From assembly GCA_024291935.2 (NCBI GenBank), contig CM044315.1, positions 49,512,385 through 49,576,384 of the forward strand: DNA of 64,000 nucleotides, in the 5' to 3' direction. The translations under genes were made by a program, and so were the position numbers. Positions within the stretch are counted from its first letter, which is position 1, and each line of letters opens with the position of its first letter. The notes under the pieces were generated by a model. That model ran no database searches. It was not told the origin of the DNA and saw nothing but the letters and a program-made list of their open reading frames with translations. This document shows, one piece after another, positions 45,311-57,679 of this stretch. Origin of the DNA: Okapia johnstoni (taxonomy: Eukaryota; Chordata; Mammalia; Artiodactyla; Giraffidae).

Positions 45311-45859
45311 TTGCACATTCTGGTAGACCCAGTCTCATTATAAATCATTATTCTGTTTCTTTATCTAGCACCCTTTACAGGCAAGAAACTTTGTGCTATA
45401 GGATATGCAAAAGTAAGATTCAAAAAAGCTAACACTAACAGTAGGGAAAAAAAAAAAACACATCAAGCAGCATAAGAACATCCCCTAAATGTGTCTGTCA
45501 TCAAACCAGAGTAGGAGCAACTGCATCAGACTGCCACGGGGAAAGGAGAGCTGTATTTGTGCTTGAGCTTGATAAAATGTATGCATTTTTCACTAGACAC
45601 GTGTGAGCAGAGCTTTCTAGGAAGAGAGAACAGAGTAAGGAGGCAAGAAAACATGAGGTTATTCATAGCCACATAGCATTTTATTTTACTGTGACACAGA
45701 GAAGAAGAAAAAGCTGAAAATAACGACGATAACTTTATAGACTGTCTCAGATACCAAGCTGAGAAGTCTCTACTGAGTTTGCTGGATGACGGAAAACTGA
45801 AGGAGATTTTTTGTTCATTTAATTTTTGAAATGTGACTGTTATGTTATAATCAAATGCC
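45311..45859. other. intron sequence, nothing recognised
   Basis: Includes an A12 run near 45447. Part of a long minus-strand open frame (45526-46116) that I reject as a gene. Confidence 0.4.
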
Positions 45860-46040
45860 AGTGTTTGAGGCACTGTGGAGCAGAGTGAAACCAAACATAG
45901 GCAGCAACTAGTTAGGCAAGTATTCCAATTGGCTAGGACAGAAGTAATGAGGGATGGAAGTGAGAATAGTGGCAGGGGGTAGAAAAAAGGTGAGAAAAGA
46001 CATGAGAAACTCAATTTAGGTGGGATACAGAAACCTTGGC
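45860..46040 (-). mobile_element. L2 LINE relic, reverse
   Basis: GTGGAGCAGAGTGAAACC, AACTAGTTAGGCAAGTATTCCAATTGGCTAGGACAGAAGTAATGAGGGATGG is the reverse of the L2 ORF end. Confidence 0.6.
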
Positions 46041-47772
46041 TTCTGATTGAGTAGAAGTGGCAGACAAAAAATTCAGAGATGCCTGAGATGTTGAGTTTAG
46101 GTAGCTGCAATAACACTTATCATATCAGGAGAAACCAGGGTGGTCAGGGCAGGAAATGATTTAAGAGAGGAAGAGGACAAAGAGCTTGACTTTCTAAGTC
46201 CTTGTTCTCAAGGACAAATGGGTCATCAAGGGGTCAGACAGAAAGTCAAGTCTAGCATAAGAAGAAAGAAGAGAGCTGAGGACAGATGTTAGGAACAACA
46301 CTGCCTTCTTTCCAGGGTAAAGAGACAATGAAATATTCCTTCCTGAAGGAAGGGCTTTGCCCTTGATTCTTCTTCAAACTTGAGGGAAACCAAATAACTT
46401 TCTGGGAAAGACTGAATGCTTGTTGTTGGTGCTGTTGTGTTTTTAGCTTGACACTTTCTGGTGGAGTCAGCTTCCTTTTACTCCTCACAGAATGTCCCAA
46501 AGAAGAAAAGAAGCCCAAAGCTGGCCCCTGAATCCTCCCTAGGCCCATGGTCACAGTCTCTGAAAGGGCAACAGAATAAGGCCTCAAAGTCAGACACCCA
46601 AAGGAAGTCTTCTCTCTTGCCCAGCTCCCAGAATTTGTAAAAGTCCCATTCATCCCCCTGTCTAGCCAGCCTAATTTTCCAATCACCTGAAAGTCCCTTG
46701 AGTTCTGCTTCCTCAAAACCCCTTATCTCACCACTTACTACCACAGCCTTACCTCATTTAACCTTCTAATCATGAAAAACTGTTTTAATTTGTTCCTCTG
46801 TGGGATCATTATGTCCACAACATTGCAATGTGTCACGGTAACAGCTTAAATGAGGTGATGGATCTTACAAGTTTAAAGGGACATAGACCAGAACAGATGG
46901 CTAAATAAAAGCAAAGGGACCAGTCACCCATTAAGTAAACAGGGAAGAACCTTTTTTATCGCCATCCGGTAGTTTGTTGCAAACCAGTAGCTTGTTTTGA
47001 AGGAAACCAGGTGGGATTTGTGCCTTTGTCTCTTCCAGAGCCCAGCGTGGCTCTCTGCTTCTCTTAGCTGCCGCATTGCACTGCATGGCTGGGGTTGGGG
47101 GACAAAAGCGTGGAGGGCCTGCCTGCATTCACTGATCTCACAAAACAACACATACATAATGCACCCATGAGAGGAAAATAAATCAGTCATTTTGAGAGAA
47201 ACTTCAAAATGGAATGAAATCATAGTTGTAAAAGCCTGCTACCTAGCAATCCATGTCTGCCTCCCATGTTCTATCAAAGGGAACCAAGTAATGAGCACAG
47301 AGAGGATGAGGGGGGCAAATGGGGAGTGAAAGCCAGACACTCACTCCTCTGCACTGGAACTACATCACAGTCTACAGTGGGCAGACAGGCTTCTTTCATG
47401 GCTCTGGCTTCCAGCCTTGATTCTGTTGCATTGTCTGACCCTCATTCTTTGCCTTCTTTCGTATTTCCATATTCTTATTTAACATAAACTCATTCTCATA
47501 GTGCTAATATGAAACACCCTGATGTTTCACTAGAAAAGGTCTACAAGCATATTCTGGGCTCAAGGACAACAGGACTTAATGTGGAGTGCATTCTTCTAGT
47601 AGTCCCTTCTGCCAGATCATGATCTTGAGTTTCAATAGCTAAAACAAAACCACAATGAGGCTACTCGAAGTTTCCACACATCAGAATGCAGTGAGAATAT
47701 GTGTGTGTGTCTATATAGGGACATAGGAGTTAGAGAAGTTATAAAATACCAACATGCCAACCAAAATACCAA
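46041..47772. other. intron sequence without recognised genes
   Basis: 1.7 kb; minus-strand open frames at 46252-46744 overlap each other in different frames and match no family that I know. Confidence 0.4.
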
Positions 47773-47780
47773 CATGATAT

Positions 47781-48004
47781 GTTGTTGTCATTTAGTTGCT
47801 AAGTCATGTCCAACTCTGTGTGACTGCATGGACTGTAGCCTCCTTTCTCCTCTGTCCATGGGATTTCTCAGGCAAAATACTGGAGTGGGCTGCCATTTCC
47901 TTCTCCAGGGGATCTTCCTGGGCCAGGGCTTGAACCCATGTCTCCTGCATTGACAGGCACTGGCAGGCGGATTCCTTACTGCTGAGCCACCAGAGATGTG
48001 CATC
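47781..48004 (-). mobile_element. Bov-tA SINE with 8-bp target-site duplication
   Basis: TTAGTTGCTAAGTCATGTCC.. to CCTTACTGCTGAGCCACCAG, with GACAGGCACTGGCAGGCGG carrying a small internal duplication. CATGATAT at 47773-47780 and 48005-48012. Confidence 0.93.
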
Positions 48005-48269
48005 CATGATATACGTGAATATATTTACTTCAAGTCACAACTGCACATTGAGTCCACACTCTGTATAGACTTGGCGAGGTGCTGTAAAACAGAAATAAAA
48101 CTACAGAAGATAGACAAGCCATGCTTGCAAAGAGTCACAACTTACTACACCTGGCAAGTGAACAGAAAATTAGAATACCACATATCAAATGGGGTGACAG
48201 AGGTATGCACAGGGCAGTGTGGTACCCCAGAGGAAGAGGGGGAGAGCCATGCATGAAACAATTTAAAGA

Positions 48270-48480
48270 ATGCTTGTCTGAAGAGGTGATGTTCAAATGG
48301 AGTCCTGAAGAATGAGGAGGAGTTAGACAAGTGGAGATGAGAAGGGCATTCCAGGCAGAGGGAACAGTTTAGACAAAGGCACAGAAGTTTTTGAAAGGCC
48401 TGAATTTGGTCAGAAACATGCAAGTCATTTGATAAGAAGAATACATTTGATATGTAGTGGGAGATATGCTTGGAAGTGGA
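48270..48480 (-). mobile_element. L2 LINE relic, reverse
   Basis: GATGTTCAAATGGAGTCCTGAAGAATGAGGAGGAGTTAG, GGGCATTCCAGGCAGAGGGAACAG, GACAAAGGCACAGAAG is the reverse L2 pattern. Confidence 0.75.
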
Positions 48481-50399
48481 CAATGTTCAAATCATAACAA
48501 AAAATAATAAACCAAATGCATAAAGTCAGATGCATTTATTTGTCCCACTTCCCATACATGAGGATAATGAAAAGATAAATGCATAAAGTGCTGTTTCATA
48601 ACTCTAAAGTATTCTTCACTTTCCAATCAAGTGAAAATGTATCTATCACTTTATCTTATTACAAATTGCCAGTTAACATACCACAACTTTCAGTTTCCAG
48701 TGGTTTGACTTTAGTTTATCCTATCAGTTGCTTCTTCTTTTAACTGTTTTGAGTCCATCAACAGTCAGCAAATGACTCTACTTGTTTACACATGTGTTCT
48801 ACATCTAACAATTTGTTTATGGAATTGATCACTGCTGCCTTTATTGAAGTAATCAGAGTATTCCCCAGATTCAACAACCAACAATTAGGTAAGAGGCAAC
48901 AGTAAGTACTTGTCAAGTTAATAATGTATAAGATTCAGTTAAACAAACTTTTCACATTGTAGAAAACAGATATAAATTTAATAAGTCATTCCTCTAAGCT
49001 CAAACAGTGAACACTAAATGATATAATAGGTGGAAAAAGCAAAGCACAGGTTAGGGAACCTAGTGAACACTCAAAAATGGAAGATGTCACTATTATAATA
49101 TGACCACTAACTGTGAAATCCTTGAAGGACATGAGCCAGTGATGAGCACAGGCCAGCCTGTGGGAACACACGATAAATACTGAGAGATACCTTTTTCTTA
49201 AATATCCCAAGCAGCTGCAGACACATGAACATTCAGCACAACTCATCCACACAAGTTCTGAGAGAATGTCACCATGCCCAAATAGATCTGATGAATTGCT
49301 TTACGGAAAGCTTTCTCCTTTTGGGCAAGTCTGAAGGGGCCTTTAACAGCTGAGACATTTAGAATTTAATCCCCTCTGTGCTGCAAAAATATGCATCAAA
49401 AATGTGGCATTCCAGTTGCTTGCTCTTTAGAGTAGGAATATCATTTATCAGACTTTACAGCAGGAATATCTATTTCAAAATAAAACCCACAGAGAATTCT
49501 TGATTTAGAAAGAAAACAATTGCAGAGATCTGGACCTAACAATTTTGCAACCCACATTAACATTTTTATGTTTTGATTCTTTTTATCACAGATTTTAACC
49601 ACGAAATATGTTCTTTAACTTTTAGGTTAGTTGGTTGGTAGATTTTTTTGGTTTATTTTCTGTAAATGATAGACAACAGCATAAAGTTATATTTTTCTAT
49701 TTAAATTGTATTATTTAATGACTGAATTAGTTGCTTATGTGGTAAAATGGCACACTTTTGTCCATATGTTACACTTACTCAATAATAAATATGAAACACA
49801 GTGTCAGTTGTATTATTTATACCATTACTCAGTAATCTCACACAGTGATGGGAACCTACTCACTGCTTACTTGTGACTTATCAAATACGATTTCTTTTCC
49901 TGCATAAAAAGCTATATCTTCAATGTAATTCTACCTTGTGCCATTGGCCAAGCTCCAAATCTGGTCTCCCTGAATGCAACAAAGCTTCATCCCTTTTGTA
50001 TAAGGATGAATTAGCAAAGCTCAGGGTATATAAATAAAACCTACATTTGTTTCATTGTGTTTATTGAATCAACAAACTGGATCCTGACTGTTAAACTATG
50101 GTGATCTCTGGGGAAAATCTCACTCATGTGTTGGGGGGGGTGGGGTAAGAAAAAGAGGCTAAAAAAAAAGTGGACAATCCTAGACTGGTGGAGTCCACAC
50201 AGGAGCTTATCAAGGGCAGCCTTAGGCAGCTAGCTGGTAATAGAATCATTGAGGCCATCAAGGAGAGAGTAGTGAATGTCAAACAAGGTCAGCAGGGGAG
50301 AATAAGCAGCACTTCAGAATCCAGGAGGCTAATGAAGAAAATGTGATAGGAAAAAGCAATACATTTGGAAAGCGAGCTTTGAAGAGGGCAGAAGAGTGA
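48481..50399. other. intron sequence without recognised repeats
   Basis: 1.9 kb of AT-rich DNA; a G9 run at about 50132-50140. No exon recognised. Confidence 0.4.
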
Positions 50400-50600
50400 A
50401 GTTACAAATGTAGGAAGGGATTTGGTTATAGGAAGTTATACATCATGCCAAAGAGTCTGCACTTTCAGTATAGACTCTGAAGAAGGGGTCTACATGTGGG
50501 ATCGAGAGAGTCAGATTTGATCACGGAAAGCTCACTGTGGAGGCGGTGTAGTAAGTAAATGGAGAAGCTAGAAAGATCCTTCAAAAAAGACAATGAAAAA
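50400..50600 (-). mobile_element. possible L2 relic, reverse
   Basis: CATGCCAAAGAGTCTGCACTTTCAG.., GAGAGTCAGATTTGATCACGGAAAGCTCACTGTGGAGGCGG fits reverse L2. Confidence 0.5.
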
Positions 50601-50929
50601 AGGCAACAATGGACTCCTTCTTCAGATATCACTAACGGCACTAAAAATTCTCAATATGAAAACTACAATTATTACTTTCAGTGATTGGCTTTTCTTTTCC
50701 TAGAAGAGCCAATGGGAATAAAGTCCAGATATAGTAGACATGGGTGAATAACCATCATAAACTTAACAGAAGATAACATTTAATGAGTGTTATCAGTTGG
50801 GAGAAATATTTCTGTAATCCCTACCTTCTAGATTAAGAAATAGAGATATACAGAGGTTGAGTAATGTGTCCAAGGTCTCAGAGCAAGAAAATAGTAAAGA
50901 CAGCTATGGAACTCAGATATTCTGACTCT

Positions 50930-51205
50930 GCTGCTGCTGCTGCTAAGTCGCATCAGTCATGTTCGACTCTGTGCAACCCCATAGACAGCAGCCCACCAGG
51001 CTCTGCCATCCCTGGGATTCTCCAGGCAAGAACACTGGAGTGGGTTGCCATTTCCTTCTCCAGTGCATGAAAGTGAAAAGTGAAAGTGAAGTTGCTCAGT
51101 TGTGTCCGACTCTCAGCGACCCCATGGACTGCAGCCTACCAGGCTCCTCTGTCCATGGGATTTTCCAGGCAAGAGTACTGGAGTGGGGTGCCATTGCCTT
51201 CTCCG
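50930..51205 (-). mobile_element. BOV-A2 SINE with 11-bp target-site duplication
   Basis: (CTG)n at the left end, then two reverse Bov-A units joined by GAAAGTGAAAAGTGAAAGTG. ATTCTGACTCT flanks it exactly at 50919-50929 and 51206-51216. Mirror image of 26742-27029. Confidence 0.96.
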
Positions 51206-51216
51206 ATTCTGACTCT

Positions 51217-51969
51217 AGAGTCTGTCTTTTAGTGTATGAATTAACTAAGTTGTTAATTGTTACTTATACCAAGAGGAACTCTCTTATAGGACTGGTTCAG
51301 AAATTTTAAAAACTGGTATCAGCCATAAGCAGATTTTGTAATACATTTTGTCAATAAGCAAAATACCTAATTCATATGGAAAATTAAGAGGCTGATCTGA
51401 AGCATGGTAATTATATTTATTTCAAAATCAGTAATTTGTGGACAAATTTAATTCTGGCTTTATTCCCAGTATTAAAAATACAGTTACAGGGTACCATGCA
51501 TTAGCTCTAAGGGAAAATAAAGCGATTATTCCTCTACTTGTGCTAGAGAATATTAGGTACCCTTAGTCAATCAATAGTATGGAGTCTTAATTCAGGAAGT
51601 CTACAGGAACCAACATGACTGAATGGGTATGTCTTCCCTTCTCAGCTCCACAATTCCATAATCTTTTTATTCAATGAAGATTCAGCTAAACAGCAAAATA
51701 TTGATGGTTTCTTTAAATAAATGTACACATAAATATATAAATAAATAAAGTCAAAACACTAAAGTGAGTTTTTTAAGTTGTAAAACATCTTCAATATGGT
51801 GATCTACTTTAATGTGGAGCCACATCAACATGTCACTTTCAGACATGGGTACAGTCCAATAAGAAATACAAATCCAATCAACAAAAACCAAAGCAGTAGA
51901 GTTCTCATGGGCATCCCCATTGTCATAAACTATTCATGCAAAATGCTAGGAAAATTACGGGTGGCCAAA
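51217..51969. other. AT-rich intron sequence
   Basis: Nothing recognised; ATAAATATATAAATAAATAA near 51728. Confidence 0.4.
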
Positions 51970-53072
51970 ATTCTATTTCTGCTTTATTGACTATGCCAAA
52001 GCCTTTGACTGTGTGGATCACAATAAACTGCGGAAAATTTTGAAAGAGATGGGAATACCAGACCACCTGACCTGCCTCTTGAGAAATCTGTATGCAGGTC
52101 AGGAAGCAGCAGTTAGAACTGGACATGGAACAACAGACTTGTTCCAAATAGGAAAAGGAGTACATCAAGGCTGTATATTGTCACCCTGCTTATTTAACTT
52201 ATATGCAGAGTACATCACGAGAAATGCTGGGCTGGAGGAAGCACAAGCTGGAATCAAGATTGCCAGGAGAAATATCAGTAATCTCAGATATGCAGATGAT
52301 ACCATCCTTATGGCATAAAGTGAAGAGGAACTAAAGAGCCTCTTGATGAAAGTGAAAGAGTAGAGTAAAAAAGTTAGTTTAAAGCTCAACATTCAGAAAA
52401 CTAAGATCATGGCATCTGGTCCCATCACTTCATGGCAAATAGATGGGGAAACAGTGGAAACCGTGGCTGACTTTATTTTTCTGGGCTCCAAAATCACTAC
52501 AGATGGTGATTGCAGCCACGAAATTAAAAGACGCTTACTCCTTGGAAGGAAAGTTATGAACAACCTAGACAGAATATTAAAAAGCAGAGACATTACTTTG
52601 CCAACAAAGGTCCATCTAGTCAAGGCTATGGGTTTTCCAGTGGTCATGTATGGATGTGAGAGTTGGACTATAAAGGCTGAGCACAGAAGAATTGATTCTT
52701 TTGAACTGTGGTGTTGGAGAAGACTCTTGAGAGTCCCTTGGACTACAAGGAGATCCAACCAGTCCATTCTAAAGGAGATCAGTCCCGGGTGTTCATTGGA
52801 AGGACTGATGTTGAAGCTGAAACTCCAATATTTTGGCTACCTGATGCAAAAAGCTGACTCATTTGAAAAGACCCTGATGCTGGGAAAGATTGAAGGCAGG
52901 AGGAGAAGGGGATGACAGAGGATGAGATGGTTAGATGGCATCACCGACTCAATGGACATGAGTTTGGGTAAACTCTGGGAGTTGGTGATGGACAGGGAGG
53001 CCTGGCATGCTACGGTTCATGGGGTCGCAAAGAGTCAGACATGACTGAGTGACTGAACTGAACTGACTGAAA
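51970..53072 (+). mobile_element. BovB LINE, 5'-truncated, retains YADD
   Basis: Begins in the RT palm (FCFIDYAKAFDCVDHNKL), continues QGCILSPC and NLRYADDTIL (about 52286), so the catalytic box is intact. Then GCATAA (stop) near 52314 and a TAG near 52361 break the frame. The frame reopens (ASGPITSWQIDGETVETVAD..) to RRRRG, where CGA of related copies is TGA. Endonuclease and RT fingers are absent. Confidence 0.95.
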
Positions 53073-53128
53073 ATCTCTTCATGGATTTTTTTTTCCTCCA
53101 AAGGAAACTTCCTGTAGCTGCAAACACT

Positions 53129-53462
53129 ATGTGCTGTGCTTAGTCGCTCAGCTGTGTCTGACTCTTTGCGACCCCATTGACTGTGGCTGGCCAGGCTCCT
53201 CTGTCCGTGGTGATTATCCAGGTAAAAATACTGGGCTGGGCTGCCATTCCCTTCTCCAAGGGATCTTCCCAAGCCAGGGATCAAACCCAGGTCTCCTGCA
53301 TTGCAGGCAGATTTTTTTACTGTCTGAGCCACCAGGGAATCCCAAGAATACTGGAGTGGGTAGCCTATTCCTTCTCCAGTGTATCTTTTCAACCCAGGAA
53401 TCGAACCGGGGTCTTCTGCATTGCAGGCGGATTCTTTATCAGCTGAGCTACCAGGGAAGCCT
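53129..53462 (-). mobile_element. composite Bov-tA SINE with a duplicated tRNA-head unit
   Basis: 53129-53343 is a complete reverse Bov-tA ending GAGCCACCAGGGAATCCC. Directly after it, 53344-53462 repeats the CTGGAGTGGG.. CCAGGAATCGAACCGG.. GAGCTACCAGGGAAGCC part. In sense orientation the order is tRNA unit, then a whole Bov-tA. Either a dimeric SINE subtype or SINE-into-SINE; no duplication decides it. Confidence 0.88.
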
Positions 53463-54489
53463 ATAGAAAAGTTCAAGTTAACATGAACATTATGAGTATC
53501 AGATGGCATGTTAAGAGGTCACACTGAACTTCCTAACACTTATTTTAAAATCTAATGAAAAATGTCAGTATGTTTTCAATATGCCTGCACATTCTTCTTA
53601 TTTTATTTGAGGAGGGTATTTAGGTTTTCTGGCCTAATATGATTTTCAAACTGCTACAATATCAAATGAAAACAATCATGGCTACATTCAACTGAGTTTA
53701 TTTTGTAAAAGTATATAAAACCAGTTTTATATCATTTTGATTCTTCATCTTAAACATATTGCTTCAGCATATATCCTTTGATATAGAGAAAGAAATCAAA
53801 GTTCTTCAGAAACACAAGATAGAACTGAAGATGATACTGAATACGTAAAATGAAGGACCCGGCAAGCAAAATGTCTCATTGTGGCTGTACAGATAGACAT
53901 AGAGAGATTTAATCCAAAAGGCCAGTTCTCATGGTGAGAGCATCAGAGATTGGGGCAAATGAACCTAAAGTTATGTTTTTTCCCTTAAATCTTTGTACTT
54001 ATAAGAAGAAATATGTTCCAGTCTACCCACTGTTTTCTCCCTATCTCCTGGCATTCTGTTGAGGGAAGAGAGGTGCTAACTAACCAGGGGTGATGCAGAT
54101 AATTAGGTCAGCAGACCAAATGTTTTTGTTTTATTCTCAGCCAACACATAGTCTTCATTGGCCTTACTAGGTTTCTACAAACATCAGCTTGGCACCTTTC
54201 ACTCTTAAACCATTGAGTTTGTCTTTTAGAATCCAATTCTTACTTTGTGTTTAGGACACAGAAGTGGAGCATAAGGATAAATTCTGGTGGTCCTAATGTC
54301 ATTAGGGCAGGGGTCCTGCCCAGGAGCATCATGATAATGATTAGAATGACAAGGATGAATCTATATGGCATTACAGTATACAGCATTTACCTTAAGCACT
54401 TTCAGACTTACCACCTCACATGATTCTCCACAAAGCCAGTGAAATAAGACGAGATGGTCAGATGCTTGAACGTTTCATCTCCCATCTAT
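53463..54489. other. intron sequence with weak MIR-like piece
   Basis: 54370-54460 (ACCTTAAGCACTTTCAGACTTACCACCTCACATGATTCTCC) resembles reverse MIR. Otherwise nothing recognised. Confidence 0.4.
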
Positions 54490-54910
54490 CCTTTCATTCC
54501 CTTCATGTTTCCAGCTGGACTTCTCACTATGCTCCAATGCCCCTTGGCTACCCAGTTCCTGAGACTTTGTCTGGGCTGCTCCCTACTGTGGCCCTGCTGT
54601 GTTTTACCACCCCCATTTCTACAAGTTCTAGTATAACTCAGCCTAAATCATGTAATCTTCCTAAAGCTCTCTATTTCTCCCTGCCTCCCAGTTCATAAAT
54701 AACGGTGGGGTGGGTAGTGAAAGAAGATAGAAGAAAGAAATTAGCAGAAATGCAGAGTGAGGAAGGGAGGGAGATGATTCTTCTATAATTCTGATTTATA
54801 AAAATTCCTCAAGGATGGAACAAAGTCTGAGAAACATCTCTCATACAGGCAGCATGAAACACAGTGTCTTGAATTTAAAAGAATGAATATCAAATATTTG
54901 TTGAAGAAAA
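54490..54910 (+). mobile_element. L2 LINE 3' relic, forward
   Basis: GCTGCTCCCTACTGTGGCCCTGCTG.., then CTCATACAGGCAGCATGAAACACAGTGTCTTGAATTTAAAAGAATGAATATCAAATATTTGTTGAAG gives the terminal L2 pattern; the middle is unclear. Confidence 0.5.
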
Positions 54911-55564
54911 AAAAGAATAAAAGAGAGAAAGAAAGGATGGATGGATTCAAAGTTATTCTCTTCTAAATATAGGCAGTAAATCATCCAAAAAGTTGTAGTT
55001 TAGGATCATTAGGAAAAAAAATGTTTTCTTATGAGAGGAAGACTCAAAAATTTTTCCTTTCTTTCTTCTTCATAATTCACTTTACTTAAAACTATCTGTG
55101 TAGATTTGATGTGAACATGGAGAGGAGACAAGGGAGGAACCCCTGGATGGGGGAACATAAAGTGGGAAGAATTCTAGTCGTTGTTGAACTGGACTGTTCA
55201 ATGAGCATTGCTTTGAAGTTCTGGTAGAACTCACAGATCTGCTTAGAGCAACATCCTTTTTACAGCACATAAAGAAAAGACTTACAATAATTCACATTTT
55301 TAAGAAAACCGGCTCTTGTCCAAGGAAAAAGCTTAAAGCTAGAATCCCACATCATGGAATGAGAAGTGGATAACAACAGGGTAGCCTGTCCTTCTAATAA
55401 GGACAATGGCCCATTTTCTGAAAGTAGGAACTTGCAACTGTTAACTGTGTGCTCAGCAAGTATCAGGTACTGTGCCAGGAATCTTATAGGGATGAAATTA
55501 GATTCTCACCAGCAGCCTATCTGTAGACTCAGGGTGGTCAAGTTACACTAAATGAGCCAATATA
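54911..55564. other. intron sequence, nothing recognised
   Basis: No exon or repeat recognised. Confidence 0.4.
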
Positions 55565-55745
55565 GGTAACCTTGGGCACACTGTATAACCTGTTTGTGCT
55601 TCTGTTTTCTTACATGAAATTGGCGGGGGCAGGGTGGATAGCACCTGCCTAATATGATTGTTAAAGGTTTAAATGAGTTACTACATATGAAGGGCATTAC
55701 AGCACTGCCTGGCAAAAGGAAAGTGCTTAACACGTGCTAGCTTTT
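55565..55745 (+). mobile_element. MIR SINE
   Basis: TAACCTTGGGCACACTGTATAACCTGTTTGTGCTTCTG.., TTGTTAAAGGTTTAAATGAGTTAC.., ACAGCACTGCCTGGCA..AAAGTGCTTAACACG follows forward MIR. Confidence 0.8.
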
Positions 55746-56218
55746 ATTGTTAGAGTATCTCATCAGATCTAAGACACCATCCATTGTTCATCACAACATT
55801 ACTCTAAATATGTTAAAAAAGGAAACCAAGGTGGGGAGCTGACACAAAAATGCTATTCCTTTCAAGTTAGAATATTCTAGAAATAAAGGTGCCATCCAAA
55901 AAGGCACAGTAAGAAGACAGAAAGGAAAAACAATCTCCCCCAAGAACCTGAACCACAGTCAGGTACTCAAGCAGCCTTCTGATACAAGCTCACACTACCA
56001 TTGTGATTCAAGGAAAAAGTCAGTAAATAATTCAATTTAAAGTGGTCTCTGGATGGTAGTATCCCTAGATAACCATCTGAAACAACACACAAATCCCATC
56101 TGCATGAATTAAACTTTATTGTAGGCAAATAGCAAATGCAAGGTACTGTGTATAAGACTCTGTTCATTTTCAGAGATGCAAAAATAAAATAGAAAGATAT
56201 TTTTAAATAAATGAAATT
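55746..56218. other. intron sequence, nothing recognised
   Basis: No exon or repeat recognised. Confidence 0.4.
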
Positions 56219-56345
56219 TCCTGGAGAAGGAAAGGGCAACCCACTTCAGTATTCTTGCCAGGAGAATTCCATGGACAGAGGAGCCTGGCAGGCTACAGTC
56301 CATGGGGTCACAAAGAGTTGGACATGACAGAGCGACTGAGCAATG
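56219..56345 (+). mobile_element. Bov-A type SINE, head-less, forward
   Basis: CCTGGAGAAGGAAAGGGCAACCC.. GGCAGGCTACAGTCCATGGGGTC.. GACATGACAGAGCGACTGAGC. One Bov-A unit; no clear duplication. Confidence 0.92.
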
Positions 56346-57219
56346 GTGGTATTGCTGGGGAACAAAGAGAACCAGGAATGGAGCTTGAACTATTGTAAAC
56401 ACCTGTCCCTCACCCTAAACTGTAAAGGAAGCATAACCACAAATCCACAGAGTCTGACAGAGTCCTAGAACTTCCCAGGACACTGGAATTCACAAATATA
56501 AAAATGCTCAAGGGTTTTTTTTTTTTTTTCTCTTGTCCAGATTGCACAAGTTGAAAAAATAAAAAATCACCTTCTTTTTTGGAAAATGTTTAGACTACCC
56601 TGCACACACATGCATATGGGCCCCATCTCCATGCACCGATATCAACTGTTGCACCTCCTAGTATCTCTCTAAAGAATGCTCTTGGAGGTCAAAGTTGAAC
56701 CTTAGCAGAGGAATGTATACATATTAAACAGTCTTTTTATGAACAGAAATAGAGTTTTGCCAGAGCATAAGTTTCATGATGATAATAAATAGTACTGTGC
56801 CATGAACATTTGAATTTCTAAGTAACACAGGTTTCCTATCAATTCTGGACTTAACATTAACATTGCATTGACAGTAATTTGAATTGCTCATGAAACATAA
56901 AGTCTATTAGTTTATTACTTACAGTTTCCTGTGCTAAAATAGCAAAGGCAGAAAGATCTCCATTGTTATGCACAAGGTCTGTCACCAGTGAGTTCCTGAT
57001 ATATTTTTTATCATAACCAGGTCAGTGCTGTATTTCTTTTTTTTTTTTTTTTTAGTGCTGTATTTCCTATAGCCTACTAGCCATCTCTATTTGGACATCT
57101 GAGGTAACTCAAATTCAATAGCAGTTGTCCAGATCCAAACTAATGATACCTTCTCTTCCTCATCTACAGTGTGCTTCTGAGTAGCTGCCATTAAAGTCAC
57201 TTTGGAGTCCCAATAATTA
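56346..57219. other. intron sequence with T-tracts
   Basis: T16 near 56515-56530 and T17 near 57038-57054; TTAGTGCTGTATTTC is directly repeated around the second tract. No gene recognised. Confidence 0.45.
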
Positions 57220-57388
57220 AAACCTCACCTCTGCTAAGTAGCTATATAACATGGGGCATCTTAATTTTCTTTGTCCTTGTTTCTCATCTATAAAATCATA
57301 GAATCATTAAGAAAATTCAATAATGAGAAAACACATAAAGGACCAAGCTTAGGACTGAGCACATAGCAGGCAATAAATGATCATTAAT
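57220..57388 (+). mobile_element. MIR SINE
   Basis: CTGCTAAGTAGCTATATAACATGGGGCATCTTAATTTTC.., GTTTCTCATCTATAAAATCATAG.., AGGACTGAGCACATAGCAGGCAATAAATG follows forward MIR. Confidence 0.7.
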
Positions 57389-57470
57389 TTCCTTCTGTTC
57401 TCCACATACTAGTCCCCTACACAAGCTGTCATTTTTTCATGGAATGTCTTCTTTTCTTTGTGTCAGAAAA

Positions 57471-57669
57471 GTGAAAGTGAAAGAAAGCAAAAGTCACTCA
57501 GTCATGTCTGAGGAGCTTGCCAGGCTCCTCTCACCATGGAATTCTTCAGGCCAGAACATGAGTGGGTAGCCGTTCCCTTCTCCAGGGGATCTTCCCCACC
57601 CAGGGACTGAACCCAGGTCTCCCCCATCGCAGGTGGATTTTTTACTGTCTGAGCCACCAGGTAAGCCTC
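57471..57669 (-). mobile_element. Bov-tA SINE with internal deletion and 10-bp target-site duplication
   Basis: From AAAAGTCACTCAGTCATGTCTGA, where the CTTTGCGACCCCATGG segment is missing, to the tRNA head CTGTCTGAGCCACCAGG. TGTCAGAAAA at 57461-57470 and 57670-57679. Confidence 0.94.
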
Positions 57670-57679
57670 TGTCAGAAAA

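Noticed and set aside
45526..46116. 196-codon open frame on the minus strand, the longest outside a LINE
   Set aside because: Rich in Ser, Leu and Phe, with part lying in a reverse L2 relic (45860-46040). No domain, signal or splice context; chance opening of CT-rich antisense sequence is likelier.
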